Shown here: in pieces, positions 49,568 through 58,256 of the stretch | Numbering within the stretch: position 1 is the stretch's first letter | Layout of the letters: each line of letters opens with the position of its first letter | Origin: an uncultured Pelagibacteraceae bacterium | GTDB taxonomy: Bacteria; Pseudomonadota; Alphaproteobacteria; Pelagibacterales; Pelagibacteraceae | Direction: 5' to 3' | Assembly: GCA_902579605.1 (NCBI GenBank) | Contig: CACHHD010000002.1 | Span: 105,380 to 169,379, forward strand | Length of the DNA: 64,000 nucleotides | Program-made: the position numbers and the translations under genes | The notes under the pieces: model-generated | Database searches by the model: none | Told to the model about the DNA's origin: nothing | What the model saw: only the letters and a program-made list of their open reading frames with translations

Positions 49568-50092
49568 TTATCCAATCTTAATTGTGTTAGCGTTAACAAA
49601 TTCATATTTTGGTATTTCCATATTTTTAGGCGCCGGACCTTTTCTAATTCTTCCAGAAAGATCATAATGTGATCCATGGCATGGACAAAACCATCCCTTG
49701 TAATCTCCTTTATTTGAAAGAGGAACGCATCCTAGGTGTGTACAAACCCCCAACATAACTAACCATTCATCTTTTCCACTTTTAACTCTTTCTTCATCTT
49801 TTTCTGGATGAGGAAGTTCATCTAAGGAAACTGATCTAGCTTCTAAAATTTCTTCTTGCGTTCTTCTTTTTAAAAAAACAGGCTTTCCTCTCCACAATAC
49901 TGTTATAGATTTACCGGGCTCTATTTGGCTTATATCAACTTCTGTTGTAGCTAAGGCCTTTTGAGCTTTATCGGGATTCATCTGATCCACTAAAGGCCAT
50001 ATTACTGCGCCTAAACCAACCGCTCCAACTGTATAGCTTGTGGTAAATAAAAAATCTCTTCTGGTTGTTATCTTTTTTTCTGATTTATCCAT
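49568..50092 (-). CDS. petA: Rieske iron-sulfur subunit of the bc1 complex
   Basis: A 174-residue protein. The N terminus has a twin-arginine motif ([11 protein letters not shown]) followed by a hydrophobic segment (about 17-36), typical of the uncleaved Tat signal anchor of Rieske proteins. The 2Fe-2S ligands lie in CTHLGCVP and CPCHGSHYD, with the disulfide cysteines included. It is first in the petABC operon, with a palindrome upstream. Confidence 0.97.
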   Translation of the reverse strand: MDKSEKKITTRRDFLFTTSYTVGAVGLGAVIWPLVDQMNPDKAQKALATTEVDISQIEPGKSITVLWRGKPVFLKRRTQEEILEARSVSLDELPHPEKDEERVKSGKDEWLVMLGVCTHLGCVPLSNKGDYKGWFCPCHGSHYDLSGRIRKGPAPKNMEIPKYEFVNANTIKIG

Positions 50093-50107
50093 ATTGATGT
50101 TTATACT

Positions 50108-50124
50108 CTTATTTATTAAATAAG
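50108..50124. promoter_or_regulatory. 17-bp palindrome upstream of petA and trmL
   Basis: CTTATTTA and TAAATAAG form a perfect 8-1-8 inverted repeat, 16 bp before the petA ATG in the 83-bp divergent region with trmL. It could be an operator or simply an AT-rich chance palindrome. No T-run follows in either direction, so it is not a clear terminator. Confidence 0.3.
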
Positions 50125-50175
50125 ACAGAAAATTAAGATTTTCTAGGGTCAGAATGACACATAATATTATTGATA

Positions 50176-50625
50176 ATGATTAGTATTGCTCTCTATAAAC
50201 CGGATATTCCACAAAACACAGCATCTATTTTGAGACTTTGCGCTTGCCTGGGATTAAAAACACAGATTATTGAACCATGTGGTTTTAATTTAAATGACTC
50301 TAGGTTTAAAAGAGTTGTTATGGATTATATTTATCAGAGTAGTATTATTAAACATAAAAATTTTGAAGAATTTTTAAATAAAAATAAAAAATCAAGAGTT
50401 ATTTTAATGTCTACAAAAGCTAAAAAATCATTATTTAAATTTAAATTTAAAAATAATGATGTCATACTTTTGGGTAGGGAAAGTAAAGGAGTGCCAGAAC
50501 AAATTCACAAAGATCTCAAAAATAGATTAAAAATTCCAATGTCCCCAGCCTCTAGATCTTTTAATGTTGCTGTTGCTGCCTCCATTTCCGCTTCGGAAGC
50601 TCTTAGACAAATAAAAAAATTTTGA
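50176..50625 (+). CDS. trmL: tRNA (cytidine/uridine-34 2'-O)-methyltransferase TrmL
   Basis: A small SPOUT-class methyltransferase of 149 residues. The N-terminal motif ALYKPDIPQNTASILRLC, motif 2 ILLGRESKGVPEQIH and motif 3 IPMSPASRSFNVAVAASI are clear. TrmL methylates the wobble nucleotide of certain tRNA-Leu species. I use the ATG at 50176 because the longer frame begins with a TTG at 50170. hemF starts one base after the stop. Confidence 0.93.
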   Translation: MISIALYKPDIPQNTASILRLCACLGLKTQIIEPCGFNLNDSRFKRVVMDYIYQSSIIKHKNFEEFLNKNKKSRVILMSTKAKKSLFKFKFKNNDVILLGRESKGVPEQIHKDLKNRLKIPMSPASRSFNVAVAASISASEALRQIKKF

Positions 50626-50626
50626 T

Positions 50627-51451
50627 ATGAATATTGAAGATAAAAAAATGTATTTAGATAAATGGTTTTCATATTTACAATCGCAAATATGCAAACAATT
50701 TGAAAAAATTGAAAAAGAGTCTAAAGGCTTACAAAAATTTGTTTCAACGAATTGGCAAAAAAATATTAAGGGTGGTGGTGGAACATACAAAATACTTAAA
50801 AATGGAAAAATATTTGAAAAAGTGGGTGTAAATAAATCCACGGTTTCTGGAATTTTTTCAAAAAAGTTCCGTAAAAACATCCCTGGTTCTCAAACGAATG
50901 GTAAATATTGGGCATCTGGAATTTCAGTAGTTGCTCACATGAGAAACCCAAGAATTCCTGCTATTCATTTTAATACAAGATTTATAGTGACTACTAAAAG
51001 TTGGTTCGGTGGTGGAATAGATTTAACACCTTGCATCAAAGATCTTAAAGAGGAATTATATTTTCATTCTGAATTAAAAAAAGTTTGTAAAAAAAATGGA
51101 AAAGATTATCAAAAATATAAAAAATGGTGTGATAGATATTTTTTTTTACCACATAGAAATGAGCCTAGAGGAATAGGTGGTATATTTTTTGATTACGAAA
51201 ACAATAATTGGGAAAAAGACTTTAAGTTTGTAAGAGAGGTAGGGATGAGCTTTATTGAAATTACAAAGTGTATTATAAAGAAAAAAATTAAACTTAAATT
51301 TAATGATAAAGATAAAAAGAAACAGCTCTTTAAAAGAGGTAGATATATAGAATTTAATTTACTATATGATAGAGGTACTAAGTTTGGATTAAATTCTGGG
51401 GGTAACACTGAAGCAATTTTAATGTCATTACCGCCTTTAGCTAAATGGTGA
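50627..51451 (+). CDS. hemF: Oxygen-dependent coproporphyrinogen III oxidase
   Basis: A 274-residue enzyme converting coproporphyrinogen III to protoporphyrinogen IX, using O2. Conserved blocks are GGGGTYKILKNGKIFEKVGV, HMRNPRIPAIHFNTRF, WFGGGIDLTP, HRNEPRGIGGIFFDY and RGTKFGLNSGGNTEAILMSLPP. Its presence implies aerobic haem synthesis, in keeping with the petABC genes nearby. greA starts 5 bp downstream. Confidence 0.96.
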   Translation: MNIEDKKMYLDKWFSYLQSQICKQFEKIEKESKGLQKFVSTNWQKNIKGGGGTYKILKNGKIFEKVGVNKSTVSGIFSKKFRKNIPGSQTNGKYWASGISVVAHMRNPRIPAIHFNTRFIVTTKSWFGGGIDLTPCIKDLKEELYFHSELKKVCKKNGKDYQKYKKWCDRYFFLPHRNEPRGIGGIFFDYENNNWEKDFKFVREVGMSFIEITKCIIKKKIKLKFNDKDKKKQLFKRGRYIEFNLLYDRGTKFGLNSGGNTEAILMSLPPLAKW

Positions 51452-51456
51452 ACTAG

Positions 51457-51933
51457 ATGAATAAAGAACCAATTACAAAACAAGGTCTAGAAAAATTAAA
51501 AAAAGAGTTAGAAAATTTAAAAAGTGTTGAGCGCCCAAAAATAGTTGCAGCTATTTCCGAAGCAAGAGCTCATGGTGATCTAAAAGAAAACGCCGAATAC
51601 CATGCTGCCAAAGAACAACAAGGTAAAATAGAAGGAAGAGTGCTATCTATTAATGATACGATCGCAAGAGCTAACGTAATCGATGTAACAAAACTAGATA
51701 ATAATGGTAAAGTTATATTTGGTTCAACAATTACAGTTGAAGACTTAGAAACTAAAAAAAAAATTCAATATAGATTAGTTGGAAGAGATGAAGCTGATAT
51801 TAATTTAAATTTAATTTATTTTCAAAGTCCTATTGGAAAAGCCCTGATAGGCAAAGAAATTAATAATATGGTCAGCGTGAAAACACCTTCTGGAGAGAGA
51901 AATTTTGAAATTTTAAAAGTAGAATACATCTAA
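51457..51933 (+). CDS. greA: Transcription elongation factor GreA
   Basis: A 158-residue factor that stimulates RNA cleavage in backtracked RNA polymerase. The N-terminal coiled coil (about 1-75) shows ARAHGDLKENAEYHAAKEQQ with the acidic tip residues. The C-terminal FKBP-like domain ends SPIGKALIGKEINNMVSVKTP across about 125-148. Its stop interlocks in 4 bp with the convergent cca gene. Confidence 0.96.
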   Translation: MNKEPITKQGLEKLKKELENLKSVERPKIVAAISEARAHGDLKENAEYHAAKEQQGKIEGRVLSINDTIARANVIDVTKLDNNGKVIFGSTITVEDLETKKKIQYRLVGRDEADINLNLIYFQSPIGKALIGKEINNMVSVKTPSGERNFEILKVEYI

Positions 51934-53195
51934 TTAGATAAAGTATTTTTTTTTATTATTACTTCAAAATCTTCTAAAGATAAATTAAAATTATTTCGCG
52001 CCCAAAGTTTTTCCGCCTCCTTAAGAATTGCTCCAATTTTTTTTCCTTCTTGAATACCTCTTTTAATCAAAAATTTTCCATCAAAAGGAAATTGAGGAAT
52101 TGAAATTTTATCAATAGCTTTAAAAAAATCATTATCTTTGGCTAAAATCGTTTTCTTGTCTAATAAGTTTAAACAAAACAATATTTTAAAATTATCAATC
52201 CCAATATTATATAGATTGCTTTTTAACCTTTTTTTGAAAAACTCTTTATCAATTTTACTATCTTTAAAGTAAGAGCCTATTAAATTTAAATGATCGCGAA
52301 TTTTATTCGATACCTTATATTTATGGCAAAAATATTCATGATTTCCTTTTAAGTCTACCAAAAGAATCGATAATATTAGTATTTCTGATTTTTTAATACG
52401 ATTGCTAATTAGCATAAAATTTTTAAGTCTATATATATTTTTAAATTCAGGAAAAACTAAATTAAATATTTCAAATAATTCTTTATTTTCAAATATTTTT
52501 AAAAAATTTTCTAATTTTAAGATTTTTAATAATTCAGATAAAACTCTTTCTTTTGAAAGATTTTTAATACCATTTAGTTTCAACTTAATTGCTCGGATAG
52601 TAGAGCGCTCTACAGCAGAATTATATTGTATTGTAAATCTTATAAATCTAATTATTCTAAGAAAGTCTTCCTCAATTCTAGTTTGCGGGTCTCCAATAAA
52701 CTTTACAATATTGTTTTTAAGATCATTAGTTCCTTGTTGAGGATCAAATATTTTTCCGTTTTTATTTAAATAAATAGCATTCATAGTGAAATCCCTTCTT
52801 TTGGAGTCTTCTCTCCAATCGTCTATCGTTTCTATTTCGGCATGTCTACCATCTGTTTTTAAATCTTTTCTTAATGTTGTTAATTCAAATTTTTTATCGT
52901 TCAAAATTACCGTCACCGATCCATGGACAATCCCAGTATCAATAATTTTAAATGATGAATGTCGCAATTTTTTTTTCAGTTCCTCAGGCGTTAAGATGGT
53001 TGCTATATCAATATCATCAATTTTTTTTGACTTTAAAAAATTTCTAACACAACCACCAACAAACATTGCGATTTCTTTATCCTTTGGTTCACCATCTTCT
53101 AAATTTTTAAAAAGAAATTTAATATCTTTAGAGTTATAAAATGGGAAAAAATACTTATTAATAGTAGTAATTAATTTTTCAATTTGTTTTTTCAT
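51930..53195 (-). CDS. cca: CCA tRNA nucleotidyltransferase / poly(A) polymerase family
   Basis: A class II nucleotidyltransferase of 421 residues. The catalytic head shows FVGGCVRNFL with KIDDIDIAT, providing the two metal-binding Asp residues. RRDFTMNAIYL and RIEEDFLRIIRFIRF are also conserved. I start at the ATG at 53195; the longer frame would read into the tRNA-Gln gene. The family includes CCA-adding enzymes and poly(A) polymerase I. In alphaproteobacteria the CCA-adding role is usual. Both tRNAs in this window already encode CCA, so repair is likely its main task. Confidence 0.88.
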   Translation of the reverse strand: MKKQIEKLITTINKYFFPFYNSKDIKFLFKNLEDGEPKDKEIAMFVGGCVRNFLKSKKIDDIDIATILTPEELKKKLRHSSFKIIDTGIVHGSVTVILNDKKFELTTLRKDLKTDGRHAEIETIDDWREDSKRRDFTMNAIYLNKNGKIFDPQQGTNDLKNNIVKFIGDPQTRIEEDFLRIIRFIRFTIQYNSAVERSTIRAIKLKLNGIKNLSKERVLSELLKILKLENFLKIFENKELFEIFNLVFPEFKNIYRLKNFMLISNRIKKSEILILSILLVDLKGNHEYFCHKYKVSNKIRDHLNLIGSYFKDSKIDKEFFKKRLKSNLYNIGIDNFKILFCLNLLDKKTILAKDNDFFKAIDKISIPQFPFDGKFLIKRGIQEGKKIGAILKEAEKLWARNNFNLSLEDFEVIIKKNTLSN

Positions 53196-53200
53196 TTTTT

Positions 53201-53274
53201 TGGCTGGGGCACTAGGATTCGAACCTAGGATGGTGGTACCAAAAACCACTGCCTTACCGCTTGGCTATGCCCCA
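53201..53274 (-). tRNA. tRNA-Gln (anticodon TTG)
   Basis: A 74-nt cloverleaf on the minus strand: acceptor TGGGGCA pairing with TGCCCCA, anticodon stem GTGGT/ACCAC around loop TTTTGGT (anticodon TTG), T arm CCTAG/CTAGG, discriminator G and encoded CCA. The U1-A72 pair and G73 are usual for tRNA-Gln. The 3' end lies five bases before the cca start codon on the same strand. Confidence 0.96.
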
Positions 53275-53307
53275 ATACTTTGCTTGATATATCATAATTA
53301 ATTTAAT

Positions 53308-54120
53308 TTAAATAGTTTTAGTAATAACGCACCAATATTTAGGGTATTTTTTTTTCAGATTATAAAATGCAATTCTAGCGGTTCTTTGGGATTTAAAAAC
53401 TCCATAACATGCCGATCCTGAGCCTGTCATTCTAGAAAAGATGCACCCGTATTGTTTTTTAATTGATTCTATTAAGTGTTTGATTTTAGGGTATTTTTTA
53501 ACGACTATTAATTGAAGATCGTTTCTTTCTTTAGAAAAAGCTTTAATATTTTTAAAATTTTTATTCCTAGAGGAACTGCTAAAATTTCTTACTAAATTGT
53601 AAATATTTTTTGTTTTACAATGTATATTTGGGAAAACAACAATGCAATGAAATTTGAGATCAATTTTACTTTTCTTAACTTTTTTAAATTTTTTTTGTTT
53701 AGTGTGATTGTATAAAAATAGTCTAAAGTCAGAACCTATTTTTTTTTCAAATTTAACAATAAGTTTTTCACTCAATTTTTTTTTGACAAAATATTTTATT
53801 AAGCTAACAGCATTTCCTGTTCCTCCACCTAAACCTGCGAATACAGGGATATTTTTTTTGATTACTACTTTGTAGTAGCCTTTAATTATTTTTAAGTTAC
53901 GCAATAAGCTAAGACTTTCCAAAATAGTATTATTTTTTGAATTAATTTTTTTTTTGAACTTTCCTTTAAAGATAGTAAAGTCTTTTTTGCTCTTTTCTAT
54001 AATTAGCTCGTCAAATAACCTTAATAGTACTGCACTAGTTTCAATATCATGAATTCCACTTTTAAGCTTTTTTAAAACTCTTAATGATAAGTTAATTTTA
54101 GAATAAGATCTTATTCTCAT
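53308..54120 (-). CDS. ispE: 4-diphosphocytidyl-2-C-methyl-D-erythritol kinase
   Basis: A 270-residue GHMP-family kinase of the MEP isoprenoid pathway. The N-terminal YSKINLSLRVL carries the substrate-site lysine. The ATP loop is VFAGLGGGTGNAVSL. The C-terminal SRMTGSGSACYGVF block is typical. The ATG at 54120 shares one base with the TPR gene stop (TGATG). A TTG one codon earlier would be the only alternative. Confidence 0.92.
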   Translation of the reverse strand: MRIRSYSKINLSLRVLKKLKSGIHDIETSAVLLRLFDELIIEKSKKDFTIFKGKFKKKINSKNNTILESLSLLRNLKIIKGYYKVVIKKNIPVFAGLGGGTGNAVSLIKYFVKKKLSEKLIVKFEKKIGSDFRLFLYNHTKQKKFKKVKKSKIDLKFHCIVVFPNIHCKTKNIYNLVRNFSSSSRNKNFKNIKAFSKERNDLQLIVVKKYPKIKHLIESIKKQYGCIFSRMTGSGSACYGVFKSQRTARIAFYNLKKKYPKYWCVITKTI

Positions 54121-55835
54121 CAATTGACTAAGCTTGGACCGTTTATTATTTTATCATTAATTTTGTTCTTTAGATCTTCCTTTGTTTCTTCAAGACTCAA
54201 TACATACTCCCAATAATATCTCGCTTGTAATTTTTTTCCATTCATCCAAAGTACATCTGCGAAATGATCGTTAACAATAGGATCAGACGGCATAAGTTGA
54301 ACAGCTTTTTGCAAATAAATCTTTGCATCGTCATATTTTTCTAATTTATATAGTGCCCATCCCAAGGAGTCTGTTATATATCCATCGTTTGATCTTAATC
54401 TATTTGCTTCTTTCAGCATTTTTAAAGATTCCTCAATTTTAATTCCCTTTTCAATCCAAGAGTATGCTAAATAATTTATAACATAAGCTTGATCTGGCTT
54501 TGCCTCTAAAGAGTCCAAAAAATCTTTTTCAGCTAGTTGCCAGCTGTCAGTCCTCTCAAAAGCTATCCCTCTTCCATCTTTAGCTTTAGGATAAAGTTCA
54601 TGTGTTTGAGAAATATTTCCAATAACTTTTGAATAATATTTAATTGATTTTTCAAATTTCTCATTATTTTTTAAAAGATTAGCAAAATCATAAATTTGAT
54701 ATAAATCAGGATTTTTAATTTTTTTAAAATTTTTTTCTAATACTTTTAAAGCTTTCTCTATCTCTTCATTTTCAATTTGAATTAATGCTTTTTGTTTAGC
54801 AGAATACCAAGAATATGTTTCCCCTATGTTTTCCAATACTGAATAAATCTGATTTGCGTTTTTGTAATTTCCAATCATTACAAAATTTTCAGCTAGTAAG
54901 GTATTATATGAGATAAAATCTTGATTTAGGTATTTTGCTAAATTTAAATAAAAATTTGAATGAGAGTACATTTCTTGTGAGGACAATGCATTTGCTGTTA
55001 TATAAAATAATTCGGCTATAATGTGTGAAACATTTTTACAATCAAAATTATTATATAACTGTTTCTGATTATTTTTTTTGATGTCTGTCTTAAGTTGATT
55101 TAATAATAAATTTCTCGGAATTTTTTTAAGTTGTTTTTCTAAAACTAAATTTGCTCTAGTTTTTAAATTTTTTTTTAAAAGATAATTGACATAAAAATAA
55201 GTGTACCTTGAAAAATCTGTTGTATCGTTATTTATTAAATTTTGAAATTGTAAATCCGAGTTTACAGTGTCATAATAGCAGTTTAAAAAAACATCATTAA
55301 TTTTATTAATATTTTTAAAACGCGGATCTATATTAAAAGTTTTTTTTGATTGCTCGTAATTAAATTTAGATTTTTCAATATTTACCCAATTATTGATTAC
55401 TTGACTAATTAAATTTTCTAAAGATGTATAATAAGTTTTATCAATTAATCTTAAATATTCATGAGCATTATCGAATTCATTATTTTTAATAAGTTTACTA
55501 AGAACAACTAAATCGCTTTTAAAAAAATTTTGGTTTTTGAATTTTAATTTATTTGAATATTTATAAGCTTGATTTATTTTTGAATTGTTTACTAGCGAAT
55601 ATAAAAGAGAAGTCGAGTATTTTGAGTGGGCGTTTTCTAAATTTTGAAGACCTTTGAAAAAAAAGTAAGATTTTTCATATTTATTATTACTTAAAGCTAC
55701 AACGCCAGAAAAATACCTTGATAACGATTCACCTTTATAGATTTTTTCTATACCCATTAGTGAATTGATAGATAAAATAGTGTAGATTAAAAATGTTTGA
55801 AAAATAATTAGATATAATTTAAAAATTTTATTCAT
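54120..55835 (-). CDS. Tetratricopeptide-repeat protein, probably periplasmic
   Basis: A 571-residue protein beginning with a signal-like hydrophobic N terminus (about 1-25). It is helical throughout, with clear TPR units near the C terminus, for example AYVINYLAYSWIEKG, GYITDSLGWALYKLEKYDDA and DPIVNDHFADVLWMNG. TPR arrays mediate protein contacts; the partner is unknown. The gene is upstream of ispE and translationally coupled to it (TGATG). I use the ATG at 55835 since the longer frame starts with TTG. The neighbouring glycosylase gene begins on the other strand with one base between the start codons. Confidence 0.85.
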   Translation of the reverse strand: MNKIFKLYLIIFQTFLIYTILSINSLMGIEKIYKGESLSRYFSGVVALSNNKYEKSYFFFKGLQNLENAHSKYSTSLLYSLVNNSKINQAYKYSNKLKFKNQNFFKSDLVVLSKLIKNNEFDNAHEYLRLIDKTYYTSLENLISQVINNWVNIEKSKFNYEQSKKTFNIDPRFKNINKINDVFLNCYYDTVNSDLQFQNLINNDTTDFSRYTYFYVNYLLKKNLKTRANLVLEKQLKKIPRNLLLNQLKTDIKKNNQKQLYNNFDCKNVSHIIAELFYITANALSSQEMYSHSNFYLNLAKYLNQDFISYNTLLAENFVMIGNYKNANQIYSVLENIGETYSWYSAKQKALIQIENEEIEKALKVLEKNFKKIKNPDLYQIYDFANLLKNNEKFEKSIKYYSKVIGNISQTHELYPKAKDGRGIAFERTDSWQLAEKDFLDSLEAKPDQAYVINYLAYSWIEKGIKIEESLKMLKEANRLRSNDGYITDSLGWALYKLEKYDDAKIYLQKAVQLMPSDPIVNDHFADVLWMNGKKLQARYYWEYVLSLEETKEDLKNKINDKIINGPSLVN

Positions 55836-55836
55836 A

Positions 55837-56532
55837 ATGTCAAAAAATATAAATACCAAATTAACTAGGTTAATTAAATACTATAGTTTGATAAACCACA
55901 ATTTAATATTCAGCAATAAATCAATAAATCGATATAATCGGAACCAGACAAGTATTAAAAAAAATAAAACTAAAAAGTTGGAAAATTTAAGGGAAAAAAT
56001 AGACAAAATTAAAAATTGTAAATTAAAAGAATTTGCCACTAATCTAGTCTTTTCAGATGGCAATCCTAACGCTAAAATAATGATAATTGGAGAAGGTCCT
56101 GGGGCTAATGAGGATAAGGAGGGTTTTCCGTTTGTAGGAAGAGCAGGACAGCTTTTAGATAAAATGCTTCATGCAATTAACCTTAGTCGAAAAAATGTCT
56201 ATATCACAAATGTTGTTAATTACAGACCACCAGAAAATAGAAAGCCCACAGAAAAAGAAGTTGATAGATATCTTCCTTATCTAAAAAAACACATAGAAAT
56301 AATAGGGCCCAAAATTATTTTACTTTTGGGCAGTACTGCAATGAATGCGATTTTACACAATGCAGATGTAATATCAAAAATGAGAGGCAAATGGTATGAA
56401 ATTGAAATCAATAATTTAAAAGTTAATTCCATTGTATCCTTTCACCCAGCTTATCTTTTAAGACAACCGGATCAAAAAAAATTCTCTTGGATAGATTTAA
56501 AAATGATAAGAGATAAACTTAAAAAATTTTGA
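55837..56532 (+). CDS. Uracil-DNA glycosylase, family 4/5-like
   Basis: A 231-residue glycosylase that removes uracil from DNA. Motif 1 is [25 protein letters not shown], split by the conserved Gly-Glu-x-Pro-Gly. [17 protein letters not shown] and the C-terminal [10 protein letters not shown] (active-site His) are present. Of the four Fe-S cysteines of thermophilic family 4 enzymes only the first (in KNCKLKEF) is visible, so a cluster is unlikely. The basic N-terminal 60 residues are poorly conserved. It is divergent from the TPR gene with a single base between starts. Confidence 0.88.
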   Translation: MSKNINTKLTRLIKYYSLINHNLIFSNKSINRYNRNQTSIKKNKTKKLENLREKIDKIKNCKLKEFATNLVFSDGNPNAKIMIIGEGPGANEDKEGFPFVGRAGQLLDKMLHAINLSRKNVYITNVVNYRPPENRKPTEKEVDRYLPYLKKHIEIIGPKIILLLGSTAMNAILHNADVISKMRGKWYEIEINNLKVNSIVSFHPAYLLRQPDQKKFSWIDLKMIRDKLKKF

Positions 56533-56537
56533 TTAAT

Positions 56538-57110
56538 GTGAAAACTTATAAGCTAATAGCTGGAGTTGATGAAGCAGGAAGAGGATGTTTAGCGGGTCCA
56601 GTTGTCTCCGCTGCAGTAATTTTTAAAAAAGAAGCTGTGCTTAAAAATATCAAGGACTCTAAGAAGCTCAGTTTTGAACAAAGATTAATTTTATCAAAAG
56701 ATATAAAAAAAAATTCATTTTACTCAATCGGGGTGGCATCTGTTGCGGAAATTGAAAAAATTAATATTTTACAAGCTTCACTGCTATCAATGAAAAGAGC
56801 AATTTTAAATTTATCAAAAAGACCAGACTTAATTCTCGTAGATGGTATATTTGCTCCTAGAATTAATAATAAATGTAGGACGGTTATAAAAGGAGATGAA
56901 AAAATTAAGTGTATAAGCGCTGCATCTATTTTAGCTAAAGTTTATAGAGATAAAATAATGATTAAAATGTCCAAAAAATTTAAAAAATATTTTTGGGATA
57001 AAAATTTTGGATATGGAACTAAACAGCACATTGAGGGTTTAAAAAAGTATGGAATAACAACAATGCATAGAAAAAATTTTAGACCAATACACAACATGTT
57101 GTTAAAATAA
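56538..57110 (+). CDS. rnhB: Ribonuclease HII
   Basis: An enzyme of about 190 residues that nicks DNA-RNA hybrids and embedded ribonucleotides. Catalytic acidic residues lie in IAGVDEAGRGCLAGP and ILVDGIF; AASILAKVYRDKIM and FGYGTKQHIEGL are also conserved. Two starts are possible: GTG at 56538 (used here, giving the usual short lead-in to the first motif) or TTG at 56529, which would overlap the glycosylase stop by 4 bp. Confidence 0.95.
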   Translation: MKTYKLIAGVDEAGRGCLAGPVVSAAVIFKKEAVLKNIKDSKKLSFEQRLILSKDIKKNSFYSIGVASVAEIEKINILQASLLSMKRAILNLSKRPDLILVDGIFAPRINNKCRTVIKGDEKIKCISAASILAKVYRDKIMIKMSKKFKKYFWDKNFGYGTKQHIEGLKKYGITTMHRKNFRPIHNMLLK

Positions 57111-57160
57111 TTTCTAAACAACTAAAATTCTTTTTTTTCACGTAAAATAAATTGACCCTA

Positions 57161-57181
57161 GATTCAATTTAAGGTTGAATC
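57161..57181. promoter_or_regulatory. Two GANTC sites in the ccrM upstream region
   Basis: GATTC (57161-57165) and GAATC (57177-57181) lie 6 to 26 bp before the ccrM ATG. GANTC is the CcrM target. A TTGACC (57152-57157) precedes them and could be a -35 element, but the -10 candidate is weak. Methylation of these sites could feed back on ccrM transcription, as described for Caulobacter. Confidence 0.45.
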
Positions 57182-57186
57182 TAATA

Positions 57187-58254
57187 ATGTCAAAGTTTTT
57201 AAACAAAATTGTTAATGGTGATTGCCTTAGAGAAATAAAAAAAATTCCTGATAAGTCTTTTGACCTAGTTTTTGCTGACCCTCCTTACAACATGCAAATA
57301 GGAGAAAAGTTAACTCGTCCAGATGCAAGTAAAGTTAATGGAGTAAACGATAAATGGGATCGGTTTAACAGCTTAAAACATTATGATGATTTCTGCAAAG
57401 CATGGCTTACTGAATGTAAAAGAATTTTAAAAAATAATGGAAGTATTTGGGTAATAGGTTCTTACCATAATATTTTTCGTTTAGGTTACCACTTACAAAA
57501 TTTGAATTATTGGCTCCTTAATGATGTGATTTGGAGAAAAAACAATCCAATGCCTAATTTCAGAGGTACCAGATTTACTAATGCTCACGAAACCCTTATT
57601 TGGGCATCAAAAAGTAAAAAGTCAAAATATACGTTTAATTATCAGTCTCTTAAATGTTTGAATGATGATTTACAGATGAGGTCTGATTGGACATTTCCAA
57701 TTTGTAATGGGAAGGAGAGATTAAAAAAAAATGGAAAGAAAGTTCATTCTACTCAAAAACCAGAGGCATTACTTCATAGAATTATTCTAGCTACTTCAAA
57801 TAAAGGGGATAGCGTTTTTGATCCCTTTTTAGGTACTGGAACAACCGCTGTTGTTGCAAAAAAATTGGGTAGAAATTATTGTGGAGTAGAAAAAGAGATA
57901 AAATATTTTAAAGCTGCTAGTGATAGAATTAAAAAAACAAAAGTTATTAATGATAGTTATCTCGATACAATTGAAAATAACAAATCTAAGCCTAGAGTGC
58001 CTTTTGGCTCACTTGTGGAATTAGGCATGTTAAAGCCTGGAACGTCGCTTTTTGATTCTAAGAAAAAGATTAATGCAAAAATAATGGCTGATGGAAGCAT
58101 AAAATATAAAAAGTCCGAAGGTTCAATTCATAAAGTTGCAGCTAAAATAATGGGTACTGATAGTTGTAATGGTTGGACTTTTTGGCATTATAATTTAAAT
58201 GGTTCAACTATTTTAATTGACAATCTGAGACAAAAGTTTTTTGTTCAAAAATAA
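57187..58254 (+). CDS. ccrM: Cell-cycle DNA adenine methyltransferase CcrM
   Basis: A 355-residue N6-adenine methyltransferase. The catalytic motif DPPY is at residues 31-34 and the SAM-binding VFDPFLGTGTTAV lies near residue 215. STQKPEALL is a further conserved block. The C-terminal domain (about 270-350) is the RAMA domain found in CcrM, with RVPFGSLVELGMLKPG and CNGWTFWHYNLNG. CcrM methylates GANTC and is a solitary methyltransferase; no restriction gene is nearby. I start at the ATG at 57187, rejecting a TTG at 57175. Confidence 0.94.
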   Translation: MSKFLNKIVNGDCLREIKKIPDKSFDLVFADPPYNMQIGEKLTRPDASKVNGVNDKWDRFNSLKHYDDFCKAWLTECKRILKNNGSIWVIGSYHNIFRLGYHLQNLNYWLLNDVIWRKNNPMPNFRGTRFTNAHETLIWASKSKKSKYTFNYQSLKCLNDDLQMRSDWTFPICNGKERLKKNGKKVHSTQKPEALLHRIILATSNKGDSVFDPFLGTGTTAVVAKKLGRNYCGVEKEIKYFKAASDRIKKTKVINDSYLDTIENNKSKPRVPFGSLVELGMLKPGTSLFDSKKKINAKIMADGSIKYKKSEGSIHKVAAKIMGTDSCNGWTFWHYNLNGSTILIDNLRQKFFVQK

Positions 58255-58256
58255 AT

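Noticed and set aside
53196..53249. Upstream extension of the cca reading frame
   Set aside because: It reads through the tRNA-Gln gene, a classical false start. The ATG at 53195 gives a normal family N terminus.
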